From Pontiella agarivorans (GTDB lineage: Bacteria > Verrucomicrobiota > Kiritimatiellia > Kiritimatiellales > Pontiellaceae), in assembly GCF_034531395.1 (NCBI RefSeq), contig NZ_JARVCO010000012.1, forward strand, positions 248,001-312,000: DNA of 64,000 nucleotides, read 5' to 3'. Below, piece after piece: positions 27,251 through 36,588 of this stretch (position 1 is its first letter; each line of letters starts with the position of its first letter). A program made the position numbers and the translations under genes. The notes beneath the pieces were generated by a model. It had not been told where the DNA came from. It did no database searches and was given only the letters and a program-made list of their open reading frames with translations.

Positions 27251-29113
27251 TTACGCATCGTCTTCGTCCAATTCATTTCTGGTGCGACGAACCACCCAGA
27301 ACAGCAGGGCGCCGAATAGGAGCAGAGCGCCGGCAGCAGCAGGAAGACGGTATCTGAGAATATTGGCAAAGGTGAAGAGCAGCGAGCATATGGTGGCCAT
27401 GATTAATACCCAGTCTGTTAAAACCTGCGGTAGTGTTTGAGCGGGTTTGTATCCGTCAATCCGGTCAATGACCGGTGCCCAGCCGAAACGGTGGATGCGT
27501 GTTCGCTGAACAAAGGCGGTCAGCAGTTCCGGATCGGTTGGCTTTGTTCGCAGTGAAACGATGATGGCCGCGACAGTGCTGATGAACATCACGACCAGCA
27601 TGCGGGCACCGAGCATATCGGCGCTTTGTGTGAAGCTGATTCCTTCGGGCAGGTGGAACAGCCAGCCCATTGGGCGGTCAAACAGCGGTTTTTCCAGGCC
27701 GAGAATCCGATGCCCGAAAAGCATAAGAATGCCGAGAACATAGTTGAGCACAAAAGCCGCAACTTCGCCCTCGACGGTCATGCGCCACCAGAGCCAGCGC
27801 AGCACGGCGACCAGTGTTGAGCAGACGCCGACCACAAAGAAAATATCCAGCAACTGGAGAATATTGTCCGCTTTAAAGGCAATCAACCCGCCGAGTATGC
27901 CGACCGACACGGTCACGATGCGCGAAACCCGGACGTAATGTTTGTCCGATGCTTCCCGTACGGCGAACCGGCGATAGATATCATTGACGATGTAGCTCGA
28001 TCCCCAGTTGAACATGGTCTGTACGGTGGAGGTGAAAGCGGCAATCATGGTTCCCATCATAATGCCCCGGAGTCCGATCGGCAGAATGTGCAGCATCATT
28101 CGTGGATAAGCCGCATCGTGACCGGCTTCCCCCATATCCGGAAAAACGATCAGAGAGGAGAGTGCGACGGCGATCCATGGCCAGCAGATAACCGCAAAAT
28201 AAATGATGGCAAACATCAGGAGAGCGTTTGAAGCATGTTTGGTGTTTTTACAGGAAAGCAGCCGTTGGGCCTGGTGTCCGCCGCTCAGGGCATTGCCCCA
28301 CCAGAGAATACCGAAAAATCCGATGGCGTTCCAGATCGACATCATTCCGGGCTGTCCTTCGGAGGTGATGGTTGTGCTGATCTGCGGGCCGATGTTCATC
28401 TCCCGTCCGAGCCATGATTCATTAGCCTGCAGCTGTTCCACCATGGAGCTCAGTCCGCCGACCTCTTTAATGGCCAGCCAGGCGAGGAGAAAAGTGCCGA
28501 GTGTGGCGAGAAGGAATTGAAGAAAATCCGAGTAGGCTGCGCCCATCATACCGCCGGAGGTTGAAACGACAATGGCGCAGGCCATTACGACAATCGTAAC
28601 CGCCATTTCGGCCGGCATTTCCATACCGAGGATGGAGAAGGTCTGGCCGGAGACGCCCAGGGCTTCCTGCGCAATGGTGATCATGGCTTTGCAGACCCAG
28701 CCGATAATCATCGGACAGAGCAGCAGGGCGCCGGCACCGGCCGTGATACCGCGCAGCAGCTGTGCGCCTTTTCCGCTGTAGCGCAGTTCCAGCATTTCAT
28801 TATCCGTCACTACGCGGGTTCGTCGCCAGAGGCGGCTGAAGAGCGCGACGCCCAGCGCACAGCCGATGAATGGGGACCAGTAGCGCCAGACGGCATGCAG
28901 TCCGGATTCGCGGACGCAGGTGCCGACCCAGAGCGGGGTATCAGAGGCAAAATTGGTGGCAATCATCGAGGCGCCGGCGACATACCACTTCAGCGATCGG
29001 CCCGAGACAAAAAAGGAATCCACATTTTTTCCGCCGCGCCGGCTGAAATAAATTCCGATGGCAATGTTAACACCGAGAAACGCGGCGACGATCATCCAGT
29101 CCACTACATGCAT
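27251..29113 (-). CDS. Sodium:solute symporter (SSS family)
   Basis: The 620-residue protein has about 13-15 transmembrane segments. The N-terminal NIAIGIYFSRRG, then VDSFFVSGRSLKWYVAGASMIATNFASDTPLWV and, further on, a STSGGMMGAAYSDFLQ segment match the SSS fold: TM1, the ion-binding unwound region and the sodium-site helix. Substrate cannot be told; neighbours give no clue. The membrane protein on the other side of a 69-bp divergent gap may share control. Confidence 0.9.
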   Translation of the reverse strand: MHVVDWMIVAAFLGVNIAIGIYFSRRGGKNVDSFFVSGRSLKWYVAGASMIATNFASDTPLWVGTCVRESGLHAVWRYWSPFIGCALGVALFSRLWRRTRVVTDNEMLELRYSGKGAQLLRGITAGAGALLLCPMIIGWVCKAMITIAQEALGVSGQTFSILGMEMPAEMAVTIVVMACAIVVSTSGGMMGAAYSDFLQFLLATLGTFLLAWLAIKEVGGLSSMVEQLQANESWLGREMNIGPQISTTITSEGQPGMMSIWNAIGFFGILWWGNALSGGHQAQRLLSCKNTKHASNALLMFAIIYFAVICWPWIAVALSSLIVFPDMGEAGHDAAYPRMMLHILPIGLRGIMMGTMIAAFTSTVQTMFNWGSSYIVNDIYRRFAVREASDKHYVRVSRIVTVSVGILGGLIAFKADNILQLLDIFFVVGVCSTLVAVLRWLWWRMTVEGEVAAFVLNYVLGILMLFGHRILGLEKPLFDRPMGWLFHLPEGISFTQSADMLGARMLVVMFISTVAAIIVSLRTKPTDPELLTAFVQRTRIHRFGWAPVIDRIDGYKPAQTLPQVLTDWVLIMATICSLLFTFANILRYRLPAAAGALLLFGALLFWVVRRTRNELDEDDA

Positions 29114-29182
29114 TTGTAAGTCCCCTTAAGCTATACAACTCCAGAATGTATAACGTTAACATTTAGCATAAGCGATAATGGG

Positions 29183-30241
29183 ATGTCATCCAGCAAAAGG
29201 TGGAGGGCTGAAGAATTCGGATTCATTCTGGTTCTATTCCTGCTATATTTTTTATCTATGGAAGTGGTTTACGAAACAATCGCATCGCTCGGAGCCTACG
29301 CGCCTGTCACCTGCATTCTCCTTTTTCTGCTGGCCAGTCTGCTGGTGGTTTGGCGGCTGGAGGCGCTATCGGGGCAGGGGGTGGAAGGTACGGTGCTTGG
29401 TACCGTTTTTATGCCGTTCTGTTCGGGCATGGGTAATATCGTTTTTGCGCTGGTTCTTGCCCGGAATGCAGGAACGGGCGAGGATATGTTGATCAACTGC
29501 CTCTTTAACAACATCACCAATCTGACGTTGCTGATCGGTGCACCGGTACTGATCTGGGGCATGGCCAGTATTCCACGGAAAAAAAGCAAGGCCGTGGTGC
29601 TGGAGCATAAAATGGGACGTCTTTCGCTGGCGCTCAATCTGGTGGCGGCACTGTTCTTTTCCCTGTTTGTCTGGCTGCTGGCCGCCGACGGAAAAATCGG
29701 ACGGATGGACGGATTTGTGCTGCTGCTTCTTTTTGTCTTTTGGCAGTGTTTCCACGTTTATGATGTGAAAAAGACCAATTTGCTGAAAAAGAAAAGGTAT
29801 CCGTTGACGCTCCCGGTTGAAGTTCTTTTGCTGTTGATCGGGGCTGCCGGTGTTTTTATTTCGACGGACTGGCTGGTGCAGTGGTTCCAATCTCTGGAAA
29901 GCGATACGGTCCCGCCACAGGTGCTGGGCTGGGCCAGCGGGGTACTTATGGTACTGCCGAATGCGATTCTGGCTTTTTACTATGCTTCCAAAGCCCGGAT
30001 GGATGTGGTCTATACCTCTCAGTCGGGCGATGCGCATATCTGCATTCCGCTCTGTATCGGAATCTTTGCTGTTTTCCGGGATGTCCCGTCGTCCGCTTTT
30101 TTGCAGCAGTCACTGCTGATTCTGATGGGGCTCAGTGCGGCGCACCTGCTGTTTGTCGGGGTGCTCGGGAAGCTTCCGCGGATTGCGGCGGTGCTCCTGC
30201 TGGCCGCCTTCGGCTATTTTCTCTGGTCGGGATTGGCCTGA
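29183..30241 (+). CDS. CaCA-like cation exchanger membrane protein, divergent
   Basis: The 352-residue protein has about 10 transmembrane segments in two halves. Each half has a repeat resembling the alpha repeats of Na+/Ca2+ exchangers: PFCSGMGNIVFALVLA followed by INCLFNNITNLTLLIG, and ASGVLMVLPNAILAFYYA followed by SGDAHICIPLCIGI. The usual acidic GTSLPE residues are changed (SGMGN, LPNA), so ion selectivity may differ or transport may be altered. The family call is by eye from motif spacing. A palindrome copy encodes FQSLES. Confidence 0.6.
   Translation: MSSSKRWRAEEFGFILVLFLLYFLSMEVVYETIASLGAYAPVTCILLFLLASLLVVWRLEALSGQGVEGTVLGTVFMPFCSGMGNIVFALVLARNAGTGEDMLINCLFNNITNLTLLIGAPVLIWGMASIPRKKSKAVVLEHKMGRLSLALNLVAALFFSLFVWLLAADGKIGRMDGFVLLLLFVFWQCFHVYDVKKTNLLKKKRYPLTLPVEVLLLLIGAAGVFISTDWLVQWFQSLESDTVPPQVLGWASGVLMVLPNAILAFYYASKARMDVVYTSQSGDAHICIPLCIGIFAVFRDVPSSAFLQQSLLILMGLSAAHLLFVGVLGKLPRIAAVLLLAAFGYFLWSGLA
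29884..29900. repeat. TTTCCA palindrome, 11 of 12 arm bases
   Basis: GTTCCA-ATCTC-TGGAAA in the CaCA-like gene; encodes FQSLE. Confidence 0.7.
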
Positions 30242-30257
30242 ATACAGCCGAAATATT

Positions 30258-30674
30258 CTACGTCAGAGGATCCGCAATAAAGGCTTCCAGCAGGTTGTTG
30301 AAATGCACCTGAGCGGATGTCCATTTGGGATTGGCCGTGATTTCATCGGTGCTCTTCCTGGTGTTGTTGAAAATCACCAGTTTATTTTTTCCGGCGCAGA
30401 TGTGGGCGTCAAATCCGGAGCCGTAGCCCTCGTGGGAAAAGGCAAAATCCCCGATCTGGATATTGGAGGGATCAAGGGTTTCTTTCAGTGCAGCCATATC
30501 CCGACCAAAGTCAGCTACAAATTCTTCGTGCCGATCACCTCGGTATTCCACCAGTTTCCAGCCCTCGGACGTTTTTTCAATAATAGCCCATTCATCAAAA
30601 ACAGCTTCACCAATGGCGGTTTCGAGATTTTTCAGATTGGCTTCAATTCGGTCAGTTGCGGTTTCTAGATTCAT
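30258..30674 (-). CDS. Hypothetical protein, 138 residues
   Basis: I do not recognise the family. The protein is soluble, with no signal peptide or membrane segment. It opens with a helical stretch (MNLETATDRIEANLKNLETA) and has a mixed middle with WAIIEKTSEGWKLVEYRGD and a C-terminal helix (WTSAQVHFNNLLEAFI). Normal codon use and a compact frame between convergent and divergent neighbours support it as real. It is convergent with the CaCA-like gene (16 bp gap) and divergent from pgk. Confidence 0.65.
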   Translation of the reverse strand: MNLETATDRIEANLKNLETAIGEAVFDEWAIIEKTSEGWKLVEYRGDRHEEFVADFGRDMAALKETLDPSNIQIGDFAFSHEGYGSGFDAHICAGKNKLVIFNNTRKSTDEITANPKWTSAQVHFNNLLEAFIADPLT

Positions 30675-30745
30675 TTTTCAATCCTCGGGCGTTGTTTGAA
30701 TGCAATTTATCGGATTCGTAACGCAGGACAACAGCTTTGTTTCGT

Positions 30746-30773
30746 TTGACTCGGATTTCGATATGCTTATAGT
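30746..30773 (+). promoter_or_regulatory. Candidate sigma70-type promoter of pgk
   Basis: TTGACT (30746-30751) and TATAGT (30768-30773), 16-base spacing, 43 bases upstream of the ATG. Confidence 0.55.
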
Positions 30774-30816
30774 CAACGGCTTATTTTAAAGGACGTTTAA
30801 CCAACAGGAGTTAGAA

Positions 30817-32016
30817 ATGAATAAAATGACCATTAAGGACCTGGACGTTCAGGGTAAGCGCGTACTGATGCGCGTCGACTTCAACGTTCCGGTAAAAGAC
30901 GGTGTTGTCGGGGACGACACACGTATTCAGGCCGCCCTGCCTTCCATAAACTATGTGCTCGAAAACGGAGGTTCGCTGGTGCTGATGAGCCACTGCGGAC
31001 GCCCGAAAGGCGAAAAGAACATGGAGTTCACCCTCAAGCCGGCCGCCGACCGCCTGGCTGAGTTGGTCGAAGCCAAAGTCACGCTCGCTCCCGATGTGAT
31101 CGGTGACGAAGTGAAAGCCCTTGTTGAAGCCCTGCCGGCCGGTGAAATTCTGGTTCTTGAAAACGTCCGCTTCTATAAAGAAGAAGAGGGTAAAGGCTGT
31201 ACCGCTGAAGAACAGGAAGCATTTGCAAAAGAGCTGGCTTCCTATGGTGACGTGTATGTTTCCGACGCATTCGGTACCGCCCACCGTGCGCATGCCTCCA
31301 TGGCTGTGGTTACCAAGTTTATTGATCAGTGCGCCGCCGGCTTCCTGCTCGAAAAAGAGATCCAGTATCTCGGCAAAACCCTCGAAGCGCCGGAAAAACC
31401 GTTTGTCGCCATCATCGGCGGAGCGAAGATTTCCGGTAAAATCGACGTCGTCGTAAACCTGATGGACAAATGCGATAAGATTCTCATCGGCGGCGGCATG
31501 GCCTACACCTTCTATAAAGCCATGGGCAAGGCCATCGGTGGATCGCTGGTGGAAGAAGATAAAGTTGAACTGGCCGGCCAGATTCTGAAACAGGCGGAAG
31601 AAAAGGGCGTTGAGCTGCTGCTTCCGATCGATAACACCGTAGCCGATGCATTTTCTGCGGATGCCAACGTAAAAGTGGTCGAGGATTCTATCGAAGAAGG
31701 CTGGATGGCGCTGGATATCGGTCCGAAGACCATCGATCTTTATTGTGAAGCGGTAGCCAATGCCAAGACCGTCGTCTGGAACGGACCGATGGGCTGCTTC
31801 GAAATGGAACCCTTCGCGAAAGGTACCTTCTCCGTCTGCGAAGCGGTGGCCAAATCCGACAGCATCAGTATCATCGGCGGCGGCGACTCCGTTGCGGCGG
31901 TCAATCTGTCCGGTGTTGCGGATCAGATGAGCCATGTTTCCACCGGCGGTGGTGCTTCCCTGGAATTCATGGAGGGAAAACAGCTTCCGGGCATCGTTGC
32001 TCTGACTGATAAGTAA
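30817..32016 (+). CDS. pgk: Phosphoglycerate kinase
   Basis: The product (399 residues) has RVDFNVPVKDG, the SHCGRPKG loop, LLENVRFYKEE, FGTAHRAHAS and the C-terminal nucleotide-binding GGGDSVAAV and STGGGASLEFMEGK. It makes ATP from 1,3-bisphosphoglycerate in glycolysis. AGGAG lies 8 bases upstream of the ATG. Like gap it has its own promoter and terminator; the two are 4.4 kb apart and not in one operon. Confidence 0.98.
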   Translation: MNKMTIKDLDVQGKRVLMRVDFNVPVKDGVVGDDTRIQAALPSINYVLENGGSLVLMSHCGRPKGEKNMEFTLKPAADRLAELVEAKVTLAPDVIGDEVKALVEALPAGEILVLENVRFYKEEEGKGCTAEEQEAFAKELASYGDVYVSDAFGTAHRAHASMAVVTKFIDQCAAGFLLEKEIQYLGKTLEAPEKPFVAIIGGAKISGKIDVVVNLMDKCDKILIGGGMAYTFYKAMGKAIGGSLVEEDKVELAGQILKQAEEKGVELLLPIDNTVADAFSADANVKVVEDSIEEGWMALDIGPKTIDLYCEAVANAKTVVWNGPMGCFEMEPFAKGTFSVCEAVAKSDSISIIGGGDSVAAVNLSGVADQMSHVSTGGGASLEFMEGKQLPGIVALTDK

Positions 32017-32041
32017 TTGCACAACGAGTGCATGTTATTGA

Positions 32042-32070
32042 AACTCCCGGTGTAAGTCGGGAGTTTTTTT
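32042..32070 (+). terminator. Rho-independent terminator of pgk
   Basis: AACTCCCG pairs with CGGGAGTT, followed by seven T. Confidence 0.9.
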
Positions 32071-32136
32071 ATGTATAGGATATAGTGTACCCGTCTTTTC
32101 GGGTATCAGTAGTGAGTGGCTTACGAAGCGGGGTTT

Positions 32137-32640
32137 TCAGTGGTTTGATTTCCTGCAGGCGCGTGTGCCGTAGCCGTCAGTCTGTAATACCCCGGTGTAA
32201 TCAATATGGAGTCGGTCTCTTATGCCATTCTGAGCGTACTGCGCCCTGGGGTGGCGAACGATGGACTCAAGGGTATTTGTACGGATAATGGGCTTTTTCG
32301 GACCTTGGTATTTTTCATCAGGCATTGAATCTTTTTCTGAAGACGCGTTCTTGCGGCCGTCTGATTTACTTTTCGGCGGGAATCTGATCAAAACGTCTCT
32401 GTAAAACGGGGTGTCAAAATCAAGCAAATGAAAAATATCAGCGGTAATGCCTAGGTTTGAGCGATCCCCGCTATAGATCAACGGCTGCTCATAGGCAATA
32501 GAGCGTAATGATTCAGTAGCACACTCCTTATAACACGGAATCGACGCCGCAGAAGATGGCCGGATGTTCCTGAGAAGGAGTTGTTCCTTAGTTTGATTCG
32601 GAAGGTGAAACCCGCACCTCATGTGCCGAAACCATTTCAC
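32137..32640 (-). pseudogene. Possible eroded reading frame with an IS66-transposase-like scrap
   Basis: A 167-codon frame without a good Shine-Dalgarno. Near its end it reads DYTGVLQTDGYG, close to the YxGxLQTDGYxxY motif of IS66-type DDE transposases, but the frame then ends and the rest does not look like IS66. I infer a remnant; a chance resemblance or an unknown small gene is possible. No terminal inverted repeats or target duplication were found. Confidence 0.3.
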
Positions 32641-32896
32641 GACCCGGTTTCATCGCGCAAAAAAAAACTTATTTTTCCCTGCACAACTGTTGTGGCCAGC
32701 GTTTTGCAATGGAGTTTTTTTCCTGCAAAATGGAACGGGCGTCAAGTCAGACGTTTTAAAGTTCTCAATCCACTCTCGGCGTCTCCATTGTATATCAAAT
32801 TCGTCGCGCTGCAGTGTTCTCGTTCGTATCCATGCCCCGGTAATTTATCGGGCATTGTTCGGGAGGACTGTAAAAGCGAAAAAAGAGACACGGCAT

Positions 32897-32926
32897 AAAA
32901 AAAGGCGACCCCGGAGGATCGCCTTT
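32897..32926 (-). terminator. Rho-independent terminator of the third autotransporter
   Basis: AAAGGCGA pairs with TCGCCTTT around a 10-base loop; on the minus strand a seven-T tract follows. Confidence 0.85.
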
Positions 32927-32929
32927 GTT

Positions 32930-32946
32930 TTTCCACTCTTTGGAAA
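32930..32946. repeat. TTTCCA-N5-TGGAAA palindrome, perfect arms, intergenic
   Basis: Spacer CTCTT; 2 bases after the stop of the third autotransporter and before its terminator. Confidence 0.9.
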
Positions 32947-32948
32947 TA

Positions 32949-35900
32949 TTAGAAACGCCAAGTAACTTTGCCGCTTACGATATGTTCCCAATAGGTGTCC
33001 GAGAAGAGGGCGTCATAATCAATTTCAAATTTGGAGTTCATATATTTCCAGCTCCACATATCCAGTCCGAATCCTACGCGGAAGATATTTTCATCCCGCG
33101 GACGTACTGCAAAAGGTGCGGCCGTTCCGCCGATCACATAGGTGAAGTCATCCGGGTCTGCATTGAATTCATGGATGTAATGAGCGCGAACTTCAGGAAT
33201 GTATGCGATACCCCGATTCAGCCAGTCGATCTGATGCTGGGTAGCCAGATTCACTCCAATAGAGCCGAGATAGGATGATGTGTCATATTCCTTAACCGTT
33301 GCGTCACCAAGGATGCTGGTTCGGGAGAATTCATCCTGATCGTAAAACGAAGCCAGTAGCGATGCTTCCGGGGTGAGGGCGATTTTTCCGCCGAGGTCGA
33401 ATGCATATCCCGCTCCGGCATAAAGGCTGTAAGTTTGATAATCGAATTCGCCCTTATTGACAATGTCGCTTTGTTCTTCGGTGGTTCCCCAGCCATAGGT
33501 AAGGGCCAGGTCAATAAAGAGGGATTCCCCGCCATAAGTGGAGTAGATAGACCCGTGGTAAGTTTCAATGTCAGACTGATATGCGGTACCGGCATCGATG
33601 TCGGTACGGCCGTATCCGCCGGCTACACCGGCCAGTAGATTACCGAAACTCTTGTCAACACCGATCACAGTGCCCCAAGCGGTGCTGTCGTATTCAACGA
33701 AGTTATTTTCCGCGTCGCGGTTACCTTTTGAGCCGTAAACCCGGACCCAGCCCTGCATGGTTTTTTCCTCATCCGTTTTAGTGGTCGGACCGGCCACCCC
33801 TTCCGGAGCAAAGTCAGGTTTGGTGGATGCAAATCCGTTCATTGAACGGAATTCTGTTCCGCGGGCTGCAATCTGTTTGTTCACCTGCTGTCCTGACTGG
33901 AATACAGCTTCGGAAGCATCCGGCAGCTGGGAGATGTTGTAGCGGAACAGTTTTTCGCCACTGGTTTGACCTGCAGCATTGAGGGAGTAGAAGTCAACGT
34001 TGGTGCTGAGAATTACGGAGTCAACGTGCAACAGCACATTTTCATCCAGATCGCTCAGCGAGGAGTTGGTGAGGGAGTTGTAGTTCCAGGATACTGTGAT
34101 GCCGCCCGCTGTGCTGGTTGCATTGGTGTCAACCGCCGTCAGCCATCCAAAGTTGACGTCGATAAAGTCATTGATGTCTCCGGTGTAACCGACATTGTCA
34201 GCTGTTGCGATTTTTTTAGTTCCTGAAGCAACATCTGCAATACCGTCGAAGATGAATTTGGATCCTTCTTCAAAATTCAAATCTCCGCCGGTTACGGTCA
34301 GGTTTCCTTCGAGTCCGCGCGAAACGTCATAAGCTACTCTGATCGTAGAATCCTTCTTGAGGTTTAAATCGCCTGTTGAAGAAGCTGTGTTGAATCCAGC
34401 ATCGATTAATGTGCCCTGAGAAAGGGTTGCGCCATTGTTGAAGCTTAGCGTGTTGTTATTTGTGCTGTAGAGGGTGAACTGGGCTCCCTCCATAGTAACG
34501 ACTTCCTGTCCGGAAAATGAAAGATCGCCGTCATAAATATCTACGTTAGAGAAAAATTTGCTCTCATTCGTGGAGGTGAGGGATACGTCTACGGCTCCTC
34601 CGCCATCCTGAATGAATGATCCCGTATAGGAGGCGTTTTCACTGATGGAGAGGGCAGTGGTTCCGCTGCCGATTTTTATGATGTCACCGGTAATGTGCCC
34701 TGCGTCAAACGTAGCCGATGTTCCGGTACTGTCGTTGATCAGAATATTACCTTCAATGACCGTATCCGCAACGGATTCGTCAATAGTGAGATCACTGTCC
34801 TGCAACCAAAGGGCATTTCCGTACCCTAGACCCCGGGATGACCGGCTCGTGCCTTTGAATGTGCCTCCGTTAATGTCGAGTTCTCCATCAATAACGGTAA
34901 CACCAGCTCCATCAAAAGCTGATGTAGTAGCTGTTCCTCCTTTACCGGCGGTAAAGCTTCCTCCGTTGATTTCAACCGTTCCTGAGGCATAAACGCCGCT
35001 GCCGCCAATGGCGTAGGCTTCGCCGTCTCGAGCGGACGCGCTGCCCGCATTTCCTCCCTTGAAAAATCCTTGGTTGATAACCAGATTACCTCCACTGGTG
35101 ACGCCGTTGCCCCCCGACGCATCGGCATATGAGTTTGTGCCCGCAACAATCGCGCTGCCGCCAGTTCCGCCGCTGGCATCTGCATTGTTTAAAATCAGTG
35201 TATCGCTTCCGCTTCCCACGAAGAGGCCGCTGCCTCCGTGTGCAAAAGCTTTGGAGTCGTTGGCCAGTTCCACGATGGTATCTTTGGCGGTCAGGTATTG
35301 TAGCTTTAAAACTTCGGCTTCTCCGCCGTTGGCACCGCGGAAAATCGAATTATCGATATTACCTTTGGCTGAACCGACGGAAGCTCCGCTTCCGCCATTT
35401 GCCCAGGCTTCAGATGAAGTTCCGCCAACCGTGGCATCTGCAGCATCTCCAGCGGCGAAGGTGTAACTATTGCTTCCGCTAAAGGTAACCGCTCCGCCAA
35501 AATACATGCCGCTACCCCCCATGCCGAATGCTTCCTGCTCGCTTGTATTGTTGACCAGGCTCGAATCTCCGCCTCCGGCATCTCCCCCGATAAAAGTGCC
35601 GCCTCCGGATACAGCTCCGGTGCCGCCTCCAACGTGCAGGCCGGAGCGGCCATCCCCAGATGAGGCATCTGAAGCAATGTAGCTGATATCGTTACGATCT
35701 CTGGAATTTTTAATGGTGGTTGATGATGAGTTGAGGATTTGGACGGCAGAGTAACCGCCGCTGCCTGGGGAAAACGTGACGCTGTCGAATACGATACTGC
35801 CGACTGATTCAATATAGGCCGCTTCATTCGCACCGCTGTAATCTCCGCCGATAAATTCCCAGTTACCATGGCTTCCGCCGTTGCCGGTGGTGGAATACGT

Positions 35901-36311
35901 CATCAGTACAATAGCGCGATCAGATCCGCTGAAGGTTGTGCCGGGATCAGCCAGAACAGTTGTGCTTGTGGTCTGTGAACCGCCATTATTGACTCCGCCG
36001 ATGTAGCCACTGACATTGTTCTTAAGATATAAGGTGGTGGGATCGGTGGTTGCTCCGCCCCGGGTAAAGTTAACATTGCCGCCCGAAGTTTGTTCCACAG
36101 TCGTGTCGTCTATGCCAAATACCCAGCTGCCAGAGTATTGGTTTTCCAGTGTGTTGCTCCAGTTCTCTCCACCGCTGTTATAACTGAAACGGGCGTTCCA
36201 TGACAGTTCGATCTGTTGGTCAGTCTGAGCTTTCCTCGACGGCCCCTGATAAATAGCCATACTGCTCATAGAGCAGATTAATGAAAAGATGACGATAGAT
36301 TGCTTCTTCAT
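32949..36311 (-). CDS. Autotransporter with beta-helix passenger (third of three)
   Basis: I start at ATG 36311 (MKKQSIVIFSLICSMSSMA, signal peptide), where GAGGGG lies 8 bases upstream; a longer frame to 36362 lacks this. The 1120-residue product has a G/S-rich repetitive passenger with many GGSG(V/M/L)Y and GGxG motifs. The barrel from about residue 855 ends SGKVTWRF with terminal Phe. Before the barrel it has ARGTEFRSM and EGVAGP, as in the other two; the barrel holds AHYIHEFNADPDDF. The expected role is at the cell surface. The function of the passenger is unknown. Confidence 0.88.
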   Translation of the reverse strand: MKKQSIVIFSLICSMSSMAIYQGPSRKAQTDQQIELSWNARFSYNSGGENWSNTLENQYSGSWVFGIDDTTVEQTSGGNVNFTRGGATTDPTTLYLKNNVSGYIGGVNNGGSQTTSTTVLADPGTTFSGSDRAIVLMTYSTTGNGGSHGNWEFIGGDYSGANEAAYIESVGSIVFDSVTFSPGSGGYSAVQILNSSSTTIKNSRDRNDISYIASDASSGDGRSGLHVGGGTGAVSGGGTFIGGDAGGGDSSLVNNTSEQEAFGMGGSGMYFGGAVTFSGSNSYTFAAGDAADATVGGTSSEAWANGGSGASVGSAKGNIDNSIFRGANGGEAEVLKLQYLTAKDTIVELANDSKAFAHGGSGLFVGSGSDTLILNNADASGGTGGSAIVAGTNSYADASGGNGVTSGGNLVINQGFFKGGNAGSASARDGEAYAIGGSGVYASGTVEINGGSFTAGKGGTATTSAFDGAGVTVIDGELDINGGTFKGTSRSSRGLGYGNALWLQDSDLTIDESVADTVIEGNILINDSTGTSATFDAGHITGDIIKIGSGTTALSISENASYTGSFIQDGGGAVDVSLTSTNESKFFSNVDIYDGDLSFSGQEVVTMEGAQFTLYSTNNNTLSFNNGATLSQGTLIDAGFNTASSTGDLNLKKDSTIRVAYDVSRGLEGNLTVTGGDLNFEEGSKFIFDGIADVASGTKKIATADNVGYTGDINDFIDVNFGWLTAVDTNATSTAGGITVSWNYNSLTNSSLSDLDENVLLHVDSVILSTNVDFYSLNAAGQTSGEKLFRYNISQLPDASEAVFQSGQQVNKQIAARGTEFRSMNGFASTKPDFAPEGVAGPTTKTDEEKTMQGWVRVYGSKGNRDAENNFVEYDSTAWGTVIGVDKSFGNLLAGVAGGYGRTDIDAGTAYQSDIETYHGSIYSTYGGESLFIDLALTYGWGTTEEQSDIVNKGEFDYQTYSLYAGAGYAFDLGGKIALTPEASLLASFYDQDEFSRTSILGDATVKEYDTSSYLGSIGVNLATQHQIDWLNRGIAYIPEVRAHYIHEFNADPDDFTYVIGGTAAPFAVRPRDENIFRVGFGLDMWSWKYMNSKFEIDYDALFSDTYWEHIVSGKVTWRF

Positions 36312-36527
36312 TCCATTTCCCCTCGGTAGTTGGTCGAAATACTTCTTACAAAAAGATAGCACAATGTAACCCCCGCCCCGTTACCGATCAATTGAAATCG
36401 AACGTAAATTGGGATTTTGTGTCCAACTCCGATTTTTTGATATCCGGAAATATGCTGTTGTTCGTCCCATTGAATAAAAAGACGGTATTCGTGGTGTCAT
36501 TGCGCGGAAATTGGCGGATCTGCCTTC

Positions 36528-36556
36528 TTGTCAAGGGGGAGGGCAGTCGCTACATT
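36528..36556 (+). promoter_or_regulatory. Candidate sigma70-type promoter of ileS
   Basis: TTGTCA (36528-36533) and TACATT (36551-36556) with 17-base spacing, 32 bases upstream of the ATG. Confidence 0.5.
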
Positions 36557-36588
36557 CTCCGCTTCTTTTAACAGATGAGGTATAGCGT

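Larger units (their letters stand above)
32071..32948. other. About 880 bp without a clear intact gene
   Basis: Between the pgk terminator and the third autotransporter there is one minus-strand frame with a possible transposase scrap (32137-32640), a short unsupported plus-strand frame around 32621-32965, the autotransporter terminator and a TTTCCA palindrome. It looks like eroded or formerly mobile DNA. Confidence 0.5.

Noticed and set aside
30811-32022. A 403-codon open frame antisense to pgk
   Set aside because: It covers pgk almost exactly and has no family features; pgk is certain.
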